Assembly (NCBI GenBank): GCA_025526935.1
Contig: JAHLKD010000089.1
Coordinates: 1 to 64,000, forward strand
Reading direction: 5' to 3'
Length of the DNA stretch: 64,000 nt
Source of the DNA: Cladochytrium replicatum
Taxonomy: Eukaryota > Chytridiomycota > Chytridiomycetes > Cladochytriales > Cladochytriaceae
Shown: piece by piece, positions 35,174-45,171 of the stretch
Numbering within the stretch: position 1 is the first letter of the stretch
How the letters are laid out: each line of letters starts with the position of its first letter
Notes under the pieces: model-generated
Databases searched by the model: none
What the model was told of the DNA's origin: nothing
Seen by the model: the letters and a program-made list of their open reading frames with translations, nothing else
Position numbers and translations under genes: made by a program

Positions 35174-37610
35174 TTAAAAGAGTGGGTTATCATCAGTTGC
35201 TTCCAACTCTAATACCACATCAAAATCCTCGCCAAAATTATGCACCTTTACAAAATCCTCACTAACATCACTTTTTGAATCTAGGGAATCATTTTTGAAC
35301 GGTTCTTCAGCACTCAATTGATGCAACCAGTCATGACGGCACATCAACGCATTTATTGTTCTTGGAGCAAGGCGGATGCGAGTTGCAGGTACCAAATCAA
35401 CCCCGGCTGAAAACTTTCGTTCGACTGGAGCGCTTGTTGCTGGTATTCCTAAATAGTCCATTGCCATCTGGCTTAGGGCTGGAAAGTTCACACTTCCAAC
35501 GGTCTTCCACCAGTCCATAATATTGATTGGCTTCCCATCAGAATCAATACCGCGGAGTACCTGATCGCCAAGATAGCGATCCAGCTCATCTTTTTCCTCA
35601 GGAATCTCTTCTTGCCAGATGAAAACGGATCTAATGGCTCTCAAGCGTTCAGCGTCCGTATTTTTTCTGTCTATCACCGGAAGCTCCGCTCGAATCGTGT
35701 CGACGTTCTGGCGTGTTTCCAAAAACATCGGCACCACTGTTCTTGATTTTCCGTGACTTATACAATTCCTCCCAGACTTTCCGCACTAGGGTGACCTGAT
35801 CCCTTCCTACATCTTTCTCCCAACCCTTTGAAAATCGATAATATTGATCCTTAAAACGAGGATCGAGTACCGTAGCAACTGCTAAACACAGGCTCTTAGC
35901 GATTGAGTAATATATTCTCAGCTTATCTAGTGCATTTCAAAATGCTTTGGTGAAAGTTTCATCCAATTCTGCCTCCTCTAGGTCCTCCAGTTGATCGATA
36001 AGATCGTTGTAAAATGGAATAACAAGCGGAAGTATTGGATATCTAGACCCCTCAATTGCCTTTGATATAACCTCGAAAACACTCAAACCATCCCGGATCT
36101 TCTGTAGGACCTCCCATTGCTTTGGATTTATTGACCAATCTTTCAAAGAATCTTCAATCCAGCATATTTTGTCCATTGCCTCTCGTAGCTGTAAGGCTCG
36201 TTTGACCATATAGAACATGCTATTCCAGCGAGCTGTCACATCGATAATTGGTAATAGAGGAATCAGTTTCACAAATCGGCACGAATCAATAAATGAGCTT
36301 TGTCGTTTTGGGGAAGACCGGATTCCTCTGACTAGCCATCGAAGAAGGTTTATGACATTAACGCCGGAGTTATCGTCATTTGGGACTTTGTCCCCTGCGG
36401 GCGCGAATGTATCGATAAAATCCTTTGCTGCAAGATTGATAATGTGTGCCATACACCGCATGTGTTGAGTTTCTGCAGACCACGCAATATTCCTATCTTC
36501 CAAGAGCGTCTCCAGCTTAGCACTCATGGTAAAGTTGTTTGAACTGTTGTCGGTTGTAATGCACAACAAGCGTTCACCCGATAGTATGCCAAATTCATCC
36601 AGACACTTGACAAGCTGACTAGCCATGGCGACGCCTTCATGCTTTCCAACCATCGGAATCATCTGCAGCAGCAAGTCCTGCGGCTCCCATTCTTTTGTGA
36701 TGAAGTGGGCAGTAATTCCAAGAAAAGAAATCTGGTTCTTCGATGTCCAACAGTCAGCTGTTGTTGATACTTTTGAAGGCGAACCAACAATCAGACCTTT
36801 GACGAGCTCCGTCTGCCTATCGTAAAGATCCATCTCCTTTTGCTTCACTGCTTTTGCCGTCTTTGGTGTATAGTTTGGCTGAAAAGTCTTCAGCATGCTG
36901 ACAAAGAACTCGTTCTCCACAACAGTAAAAGCTGATTGTCTGCAGCAATCCAGTCCAAAATCGACCGCCACGCTACGTCTGGATTGAACACAAAGTTTTG
37001 CTCCTTCTCCTGCGAGCCGAAATTCAATGTCTGTTGTCCCTTGGGGACGATGTCCAACAGTCCAAGCGACCTGGCAATACTTCCATGGTGGTTTTTCAGA
37101 TGCCGGAGGAAGTTTTTTGTTGATCCCGTCTTATTGACCTTCTGGCTCCACTTGCATTTCGCAACCAAACATGTTCTCAGACCATTATCAACCTTATAGT
37201 AATCCTTCGCTATGCTGCCTCGACTACCTCTACAGTCCGACATGCTATCAACATCTGCGTCTGATGAAAGCATTGATGGTTGAACTGATCCAGCTGCAGG
37301 CTCCTGTCGCACTGAAGAGTCAGCAAAACTAAAGTCGGCAGGGAGCTCTGGTGCATGCTGAGAAGCCAGGCCCAACTCGCTGGAGTCATTGGAAGAAGAT
37401 GTGGAGCTCGGCTCTCGAGCGCTGTTGTTGCCACCGTGTCCTGATACACGTCTGCGTTTGTCCTGCATGCTGTTCCCCTCGCTGGACGCCCCTGAAATTT
37501 GGGGGGGCTGGCAGACTTCGCTTCCGTGTGTCAAGCGGATGACTGTCCACCAGTCTTTGGCTTGCGTCGGACGCTGCCTTACGCTTTGGTTTAACAAAGG
37601 CGGCGTCCAT
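35174..37610 (-). pseudogene. hAT-1 transposase, broken
   Basis: This is a hAT-family transposase with BED zinc finger (CLVAKC ... RHLKNHH), catalytic blocks (TADCWTSKNQISFLGITAHF, LCITTDNSSNN), and the C-terminal hAT dimerisation domain (WWKTVGSVNFPALSQMAMDY, PATSAPVERKFSAG, LAPRTINALMCRHDWL). The best start is ATG 37610 (MDAAFVKPKRKAASDASQR). The frame shifts at a run of seven G (37501-37507). It shifts again near 36931, where hAT-3 has one base more. A TGA interrupts it near 35938, and a further shift lies near 35735. It cannot make an active enzyme by simple translation. Confidence 0.85.
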
Positions 37611-37735
37611 TTTTGCTGTGGTGTGGCTGGAACGTTACCAACTCTAAGTGTCCAGGTGCACAGAAAGCACAGCTCTCCAGGTCTGTCGTGGTAGAAATTG
37701 TTTGTTACAGAACTTCCGTTGTGACTTCTTGGAAA

Positions 37736-38215
37736 GTGTCTGGGTGGACAGAATCGTATTGCTAGTAACATTGATAGAGGTTAGTTGTACTGGGTAGAGA
37801 TAACTGATGTACGTCAATGAGTTGAGAAAGTGTCCGGGTGGACAGAATCCTATTGCTAGAGAGGTTAGTTGTATTGGGTAGAGATAACTGAAGTACATCA
37901 ATGAGTTGAGAAAGTGTCCGGGTGGACAGAATCTTATTGCTAGTAACATTGATAGAGATGTTAGTTTGTACTTGATAGAGATCACTCAAGTACCGTCAAT
38001 GAGTTAAGAAAGTGTCTGGTGGACAGAATCTTATTGCTGGTAACATTGATAGAGAGGTTAGTTGTATTGGGTAGAGATAACTGAAGTACGTCAATGAGTT
38101 GGGAAAGTGTCCGGGTGGACAGAAAATACATGTCTCGATGTCTGTTGTGATGCAAAATTGTTTGATACATACAAAACTTATATTGCGTCTTCTTGGAAAG
38201 TGTCCGCGTGGACAG
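37736..38215. repeat. subterminal repeats at the transposase end of hAT-1
   Basis: Several units of GTGTCCGGGTGGACAGAAT with GATAGAG and GTACTGGGTAGAG spacers lie between the transposase start and the right terminus. They run opposite to the units at 34423-35142, so the transposase gene is bracketed by repeats in inverted orientation. The last units (about 38107 and 38200) diverge and resemble those in the short derivative at 43916-44406. Confidence 0.85.
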
Positions 38216-38259
38216 AAAGAACGATAGCTTCGCTTTAGCTTCTCTATCACATCAGGTTT

Positions 38260-38422
38260 TACTTGGGTCTGACTTTTGACCCGAGAAGGGTTTTCCTACT
38301 GGACCCGATACCCGACCTGGACCCGACCCAAAAATTTTCCATGAAAACCTGGCACTCGGGTCGGTACATTTGGTCAATGGACCTGGACCCGACCCGAAAG
38401 ACCCTAAAACCCGCCGATCCTT
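38260..38422. repeat. hAT-1 right terminal region
   Basis: This is an ACCCGA/GGGTCGG-rich terminus ending ACCCGCCGATCCTT at 38422. It is the inverted counterpart of the left end (AAGGTTCGGCGGGT), with one mismatch in 14. It resembles 44280-44406 of the short derivative. Confidence 0.75.
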
Positions 38423-38811
38423 AATCTTTAATATAGGCAGAAGGAGCTCGTTAAAGGTCTGATTGTTGGTTCGCCTTCAAAAGTATCAACAACAGCTGAC
38501 TGTTGGACATTGAAGAACCAGATTTCTTTTCTTGGAATTACTGCCCACTTCATCACAAAAGAATGGGAGCCGCAGGACTTGCTGCTGCAGATGATTCTGA
38601 TGGTTGGAAAGCATAAGGCGTCGCAATGGCTAATCAGCTTGTCAAGTGTCTGGATGAATTTGGCATACTATCGGGTGAACGCTTATTGTGCATTACAACC
38701 GACAACGGTTCAAACAACTTTACCATGAGTGCTAAGCTGGAGACGCTCTTTGAAGATAGGGATATTGCGTGGTCTTCAGAAACTCAACACATGCGGTGTA
38801 TGGCACACATT
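38423..38811 (+). pseudogene. hAT-2 transposase fragment (first catalytic block)
   Basis: This matches the complement of hAT-1 at about 36450-36840. It has LKNQISFLGITAHFITKEWE and LLCITTDNGSNNFTMSAKLE, with a frameshift near 38620. It ends at the conserved TGTATGGCACACATT, where the cop1 LTR starts. The segment matching about 35275-36450 of hAT-1 is missing on the other side of the LTR. Confidence 0.8.
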
Positions 38812-39406
38812 TGTTGAACAAAGCTGTGGTCTGGATCCTCAGGTTGTGTGTGTTGTTAATTCACGGGTTAATGTTGCTAAGAGATGAATAAAGAAGATTG
38901 CGAGTCACAAGTGCTAGCGCAAGAGAATGCTCCTTGTGTGTATCGCCACAGGCTCCTTAAATAAGTGTACTGTTGTTTTGGCTTTTCCTTCCGGAAGATC
39001 TGGATCGCAGCGATAAGGTTTGACTCTTCTTCTCACAGGCGTAGCGAAGCATAATCATGCTAAGCTGTGCGTGAGATCTAGCTCTCCTCAGCAGGATTGT
39101 TCTCACACATGATTCCCACGAACACATTAATCATATGTTAATCTTTGCTCTGATCTGATCTGGGCTTCACTTCTACAAGTGGATGATAGAAAAGTAATGA
39201 CAGTTTACTATGCCTTTGGTCGGAATAAATATAACCCATGAAGAAATAACCGGAGGTATCCAAACTTGTAATATATCATCATCTATATGCTTTAGTTCAA
39301 TAGTTAGAAATGTTGCTCAGTGGAGAGTGACATTTCTGTATATTGGGCGTTTGTGTTTTGTACTATCAATGACTGGATTGGCCAAGTCCATCAATCGAAA
39401 TACTTA
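38812..39406 (-). repeat. cop1 solo LTR, diverged
   Basis: This is a cop1 LTR in minus orientation from TGTTGAACAAAG to ...ATCGAAATACTTAA. It has more differences than the other copies (for example tgcctttggtcgg, atctttgctctgatc) and its last bases are altered (TAATATC instead of TAACA). No target duplication is visible. It bridges a transposase deletion of about 1.17 kb relative to hAT-1. Confidence 0.85.
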
Positions 39407-39490
39407 ATATCAAAAAGTGATGTTAGTGAGGATTTTGTAAAGGTGCATAATTTTGGCAAGGATTTTGATGTTGGAAGCAACTGATGATAA
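39407..39490 (+). pseudogene. hAT-2 transposase C-terminal tail
   Basis: The sequence from tatcaaaaagtgatgttag to the TGA of GSN* matches the complement of the last codons of the hAT-1 transposase (35174-35275). The conserved downstream sequence follows. Confidence 0.7.
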
Positions 39491-39535
39491 CCCACTCTTT
39501 TAACTATAAATTGTTGTTTAGACTGTTCATCTGTT

Positions 39536-40050
39536 GAAGTACCGTCCAGGAGTTGAGAAAGTGACCACCTGGACAGAATCCTATTGCGAGTAGTATTTGT
39601 AGAGACGTTGGTTGTACTTGATCGAGATCAGTGAAGTATCAGTGAAGTACCGTCAATGAGTTGAGAAAGTGTCCGGGTAGACAGAATCTTATTGCTAGTA
39701 ACATTGATAGAGAGGTTAGCTGTACTTGATAGAAATCACTGAAGTACCGTCAATGAGTTGAGAAAGTGTGCGGGGGGACAGAATCCTATTCTACCCAGAC
39801 AGACACAGTGACACTCAGTCTCCCAGATTTCTGTCCACCTGGACACTTCCTCAACTCATTGACGGTACTTCAGTAATTTCTATCAAGTACAGCTAACCTC
39901 TCTATCAATGTTACTAGCAATAAGATTCTGTCCACCCAGACACTTTCTCAACTCATTGACGGTACTTCAGTGATCTCTATCAAGTACAGCTAACCTCTCT
40001 ATCAATTTTACTAGCAATAAGATTCTGTCCACCCGGACAGAATCCTCTCT
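39536..40050. repeat. 97-bp repeats of hAT-2
   Basis: About five units of the same repeat family occur, again with an internal reversal (near 39780-39830, ctacccagacagacacagtgac). It is the counterpart of 34140-35142 but with fewer units, so the unit number varies between copies. Confidence 0.85.
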
Positions 40051-40203
40051 TCAATGTTACTAGCCAGTTTCTTCCCTAGCTTATTGTTATTTTCAGATCG
40101 GGTAGAAAACTATTGTCAGGGAAGTATTATAGCATACATTCCTGTAACATTCCGGCTAAGAACACCGGGCCAGTATCTTCCCACGACAAACAGTACAAAC
40201 ACC

Positions 40204-41886
40204 ATGCCTCGAACTACAAAGAAGCGAGCGTTGAAACAATCCAGACCATCATCTGAAAGAGAATCAAGTGCAGAACCTGTGACTGCACCTGAAACATCTC
40301 TGGGATTGGGTTCTGAAGTGGAAGAAGCAGAAGTTGGCCTTGATGTCAAATCGACAGATGTCAAATCGACAGCTCCTTCAAAGAAACCGGCGCGACGTGG
40401 TACTAAAGGGGATGCTGACTATTTGCTCATCGACAGACTCTGTCCTGCTTCAGACATACGACTTTGGTATCAAAAATTCAAAGCAAGCGGCCACAGCTAC
40501 GACTCGGAGGACTTCATCAGCAACTGTCAAACAAATCGTGATGAATGCGGCCCAAGATTTGTTCTTCAAGGGTTGATCGACCGACTTGACTCTGACAGCA
40601 AGCTAGTTCGTCAAGCCCTGAACGAAATTCACGATGAATGCAGTGGACAAACGGAGTTCATAACAGCAGCAAACGCCTATCGTATGGAGTGCTTGAAAAG
40701 CTCTTCCTTTCAGAAGGAAACAACATTTCTGGACTTTTACAGGCGGCAGGGACACAAGTACGGCATTTACAGAGGAATGCCTGTCACTGCAAAGGTTGAC
40801 GAGTTCCAAGCGACCATCAAATGAGCAGATGAGGACCGTGAAAGGACAAAACAGGTCCTCAAACAGTCAGAACGACTGTTGAACATGACAAAAGATCTTG
40901 AAGAGACTGCAATGAATGAGAGAAGGACCCGCATCGCAGCAGAAGTGCGAGAGAAGGCTCTCATTGATGAATTGGGCAGGGCGGGTGCATTGTTTCAGCA
41001 CGGCGAGCACGAAGAGCTAGCAAGATTCAGGGAGATCACTGCTGCAATGGAAAGGGAGAAGCAGGCAACTTCCCAGGAGATTTCACAATGGAAATCACGT
41101 GTGACCGCCCGGGAGGGAGAGCTTGCTGCTCTGAAACGACAGGCTGGTCATTCAGAAGCTGCAGCACCTGCGGCGCCAACATCAACAGGCGGCCTAATAA
41201 GCATATGGTCGGCTATCAAGGGGATTGGTAGAATTCCGAAGGTACATCAAACCAGTTCTCCAACGAGTTCCCTTGCATTGCTTAGCCTGCAGCAGCACCG
41301 TCGTACGGCTATCCTTTTGGTGAAAGAGGTCATCCAGGGTATCTGCTTCCAGATGCATAAGATCAATGAGGTTATTTATGACCTTAAATTGCCGTCTCTT
41401 CCACCATCAATCAAGTACGTCAACGTAAACTACGAAGTCCTCTCCCGAAATGAGTTTTTACGGCCCATATTTGTTGAATCAGACGACTGCTCAAGCCGAA
41501 TATCAACTTCAAGTAGCAGTGCTCGGAGCAGCCTTACTCTTCTTAGGGTGCACATTTTGCTCGGAAACTGGATACGGCACAATAATTCGCTAAGTACGTC
41601 TGCCACTATCTATCGCATGTTCAGGGCATTAGTGGACGCATATCCTTCTGAGTGACTATGGTTCTGGACGGCATACATCGGGCATCTTTGGTCCATAGCG
41701 CTCCCTGAGGTGGATTGGAAACCTTGGAAGACAGGTTTAGCCAAGGATTTCATGCTTTCAAATGACGACATTGATCGGTTCATCAGGACTGGGTTGGCGA
41801 AGGACGTAACCAGTGGTGGATGGGACTCTGACAATATGAACCAGATACAGAAGCTGATTTGGGCTGTTCCACCTATCAACTTGTGA
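40204..41886 (+). pseudogene. hAT-2 copy of ORF2 with two stop codons
   Basis: This is the same protein as hAT-1 ORF2, nearly identical over its whole length. The ATG is at 40204 and the TGA at 41884-41886. A TGA at 40822-40824 replaces an Arg codon, and a TGA at 41653-41655 replaces a Trp codon. No frameshifts were seen. The changes that differ between the two copies are mostly single-base substitutions. Confidence 0.85.
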
Positions 41887-42184
41887 TTGTTCAGTGGAGT
41901 TTTGTTTCTTTTTCCGATAGTGTTTCTAAAATACACACTGTCCAAACAGACACAAAGTGTTCATGTAAATATCCATGTTCTAACTCAAGTTCAATCAATC
42001 CTCTCCTGGGCAGCAAAAACCCGGCGGGTCAGGGTCGGGTACGGGTTTCAACCACTTCAGGTCCTGGTATTCCCTTTGTACCCGTCAGTGACCCAGCGGG
42101 TCCCCAGACAAACACGACCCGACCCAAAGGGTTTGGTGCGGGTCGCCACTGAAACCCGGACCTGACCCGGACCCGCTGAACCTT

Positions 42185-43915
42185 ATCACTGACACTTTCA
42201 GCCACAGACACTGCCAGTGCCCCCAATGGCTTATCTATGGACCACCAAGATGTCATAACTGATAAGCTCATTTCTTCTCCCTATCTTCATGCCTACCCTG
42301 CTGTTGGCTTGTCTGCTCCACCTACAATCCCACTTCTGGATTCTCCTTCCATGTTTCATGGCAACTTTCCCCAACCTTTAATGAGGTGGCTTGCATTAAG
42401 CCAATCCACTAGTGACTTTAGTTTTAGATTTTTAATAGCTTAAAAAATTATATCCGTTTAAGATAATATATTATCAGGTAAGAATAAACTAAAACTTTAA
42501 TTAAAACAGACTTTGCTTGCCCCTGAGCTGCCCACCTATTCCACTTGCTATATTAGTTTCATTGATCCCTCTGTTGTGGAACTTCTCTGTCATGTTCACT
42601 TTGTTCCCCGCATTCGTGAGCATTTTACTTCTTGTGAAGTCTCCGACTTTGATGTTTTTGATCCTGCCTACACAAGGCAGCCTTTCACGCCTCTTCGAGA
42701 ATTGCATCTCGGGCTTTGGTTCGTGATGTAGCCTATCACTATCATGCCCACGCTATGGCTTATTCTTTGATCCTCTTGCTGTGTTGTATTCCCGACTTCT
42801 TATTGAGCCCAAGGTTTTACCTTCAAACAAGCAGGGGTTTTCTCCGTATTAGTTACCCACCACACTTCCTCCGGCAAGCTCAGCTCCCCATGTGCTACCA
42901 TTGTACGTGCTTTTACCAACACTTGTACTTTTGATTATGCACAAGCGGGTGATATGTATTGATTTTTAATGAGTTAGTACATATAATGAAATTCAAAAAT
43001 TCTCAACCCAGCGAATCTTGCACTGTGGTATCTCGTTTTTCATTGTCTTCACAAGATTTGTATTCACTGTATAGGTCTGCCATAGAAATCTCTCCTCCAG
43101 ACTGCCTCTTTGGCCTTGCATTTGTGGACCTATAACGTTTTCTTTTCCCATTATTTATTACTCACCTTTTTTTTGGCATCTTAGCAGTATCTGACAGGTA
43201 GCCACAGGTTTGAGTTTACTCCCTCTGTTTTTCTTTGTAGCTTTTCCCTTATGCTACACGCGCTTCCCTAATGCTGGTCCATGACTATCTTGTAAGGCAC
43301 TTTTGGTGTTTAATTTCATGCATTGTATCTACAAAATAAATACTTCCTCTGTTTTTCTTTGTTGCTTTTCCCTTATGCTACGCGCGCTTCCCTAATGCTC
43401 GTCCATGACTATCTTGTAAGGCACTTTTGTGTTGTTTATTTTTATGCATTGTATCTGTAAAATAAATATATAATATTGTTCAAAAAATAATAATATGGAC
43501 TGGCCAGATTTAGTCTATCTTTCCGCCCATGACAATTTCATTAGATAATCAATGTCACAAGGATTCTAGGACTGTGAGACATTATTTGTGTGATTGTCTC
43601 CTTTGCTTTGATCATTTGCACCTCACCTCCGGTCATCTATCACAACTGTGAGCCTCGTATCCCCTGCTGCCCTTCTTATAACCTCTGCTCCTCTCTCCCT
43701 TAGCTCTCCATTGACACTCTCACCTGCTTCTCTTCTGAGCAGTCTGCTGACTAGCATTGGCTGCTCCTCTGCTAATCCCTTGTCTCTTCTCAATTACCTC
43801 TGCTCTGCCTTCTGACTTTGCAAGTTCCCTGACCTTCCTAAAGTGCTCTGCACTTCTATTGTGCTCCCTTGCTGCTATCTGCCCTGCTGCCCTCGACCCT
43901 GATCCGCTTCCAACT
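42185..43915. other. intergenic, pyrimidine-rich, no gene recognised
   Basis: The plus strand is rich in C and T, especially 43620-43912. I see no recognisable gene. Short open frames exist (about 42192-42443 and 42513-42731) without identifiable domains. The second is related to a stretch near 44430-44550 (see findings). A 124-bp tandem duplication lies at 43218-43465. Confidence 0.5.
43218..43465. repeat. tandem duplication, 124-bp period
   Basis: The stretch ACTCCCTCTGTTTTTCTTTG to about 43341 is repeated from 43342 with few changes. Shared words include CTTATGCTAC, CGCTTCCCTAATGCT, TCCATGACTATCTTGTAAGG and TGCATTGTATCT. No coding potential is evident. Confidence 0.85.
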
Positions 43916-44406
43916 AAGGTTTGGCGGGTCCAGGTCAGGTCCAGGTTAGAAAGCCAGCGCGAAGAAAACCCAAATGTTGGGTCGTGTATGTCTGGGGACC
44001 CGCCGGGTCACTGAGGGTAGCAGCGCAAAACCCGGCCCCGCAGTTATCGAAACCTGTACCCGACCCTGACCCTGTCCGTTTTGCGTTTTAACTTGAACTA
44101 GAAGGTAAAACAAAATCTCGATTGTGTCTCCTTGCAAAGAGTCTGCGTGGACAGAAAGTGCAGCTCTGGAGGTCTGTTGTGGATAGAAAAAGGTTTGTTA
44201 CAAAACATCGATTGCATCATGGAAAGTGTCCGGGTGGACAGAAAATACAAATGGCTTCCTTCTATCGTTTATGAGATCTGGTTTTTCACGGGTCTAAAGC
44301 TCAACCCGATAAGGGTTTTGCTTCGGGACCCAATACCCGACCCGGATCCAGCCTGAAATGCTTTCCTGAAAACCCGCCAATCGGATCGGGTACATATTGT
44401 CATGGC
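43916..44406. mobile_element. short non-autonomous hAT derivative
   Basis: The left end AAGGTTTGGCGGGTCCAGG matches the ORF2-side terminus of hAT-1 and hAT-2. The middle (44120-44260) matches the transposase-side subterminal units (GTGTCCGGGTGGACAGAAA). The right part (44280-44406) matches the transposase-side terminus but lacks its last ~45 bases. It has both ends and no genes, about 490 bp. It could only move with help from an intact relative, and the right truncation probably stops even that. Confidence 0.7.
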
Positions 44407-45171
44407 ATCTGCTGCATCTCATTTCTCGGCTCTGAATCTGTTGAATTTCTTTGTCATTCTTTGCTGCTGATCTGATCCGCAAACACTTGCCTGGTCGAGA
44501 AATTGCTGATTTGGATGTGTCCTCTCTGTCTTATGCTGTCTGTTCTGACTCTCGGCAATGTTATGACTCTATGCTCCATCGAAGTACCAAGGCATTTGCT
44601 ACTACGTCAGAGCCAGCTGTTGCATTGTTCTACCGCAATTTTGTAGATCTGTCTCATCTTTCTACGCTGTGGCATCTCGCTCAATTGTCCCCCTCCCTTC
44701 AATGACCTCAACTTCTGACCTTCGTTAGACCCTGTTCGTTATTTGCTCTTTGCTGTTATACTCTTTGCATTGTTGAGCGTTCTTTCTTGTCTTTATCACT
44801 CCCCAGTATTTGACGCCCGAGCAGAGCCTGATGAGTAGTCACAGGAGTGAGTTTTACGTTCTCTGATTTATTACAATTGTGAAGCTGTGCAAAATCCATT
44901 TCAGAGCAAATCCAACAATATCAAGTCAGAGTTGGAACGCTTTGAAGATCTCAGCTGTTGGGCAACAGCAAGAAATGAGTTGACTTGTTTGCCAATCGTT
45001 GCTCTCTGTTAATATTTTCTTTGTAATTTGTAATTCCATTCCGAGCATTCTCCGTTGACGACTTCTTTCTCTTTACATTCCACTTTTTGAGCTTTACCTA
45101 ATTATTTGATGTGTAAATCTCCGGTAGTGCTCATCTGCTGACTCATTATATTGTATGTTATAAGACTTCAC
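44407..45171. other. intergenic, no gene recognised
   Basis: One open frame (about 44451-44705) has no recognised domain but is distantly related to 42560-42680. The rest is AT-rich and should include the 3' flank of the glutamate-cysteine ligase gene. Confidence 0.4.

Larger units (their letters stand above)
32017..38422 (-). mobile_element. hAT-1, two-gene hAT DNA transposon
   Basis: The termini are inverted repeats: left AAGGTTCGGCGGGT at 32017, right the complement of AAGGATCGGCGGGT ending at 38422. Both are followed inward by GGGTCGGGTCC-type repeats common at hAT ends. Inside, both on the minus strand, are a transposase pseudogene (35174-37610) and ORF2 (32316-33998), with ~97-bp repeat arrays between and outside them. 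No 8-bp target duplication can be found (left flank CATGAATT, right flank AATCTTTA). The right end abuts a transposase fragment of hAT-2, and the left end lies in gypsy-like RNase H. Length is about 6.4 kb. Confidence 0.8.
38423..42184 (+). mobile_element. hAT-2, second copy of the two-gene hAT, internally deleted
   Basis: This is a plus-strand copy of the same family, beginning abruptly inside the transposase at about 38423 against the hAT-1 terminus. Contents: transposase fragment, a cop1 solo LTR, the transposase C-terminal tail, ~97-bp repeats, ORF2 pseudogene, and a right terminus ending CGGACCCGCTGAACCTT at 42184. The flank is ATCACTGA. With hAT-1 it makes a large inverted pair, with ORF2 and terminus at both outer ends. 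Confidence 0.8.
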
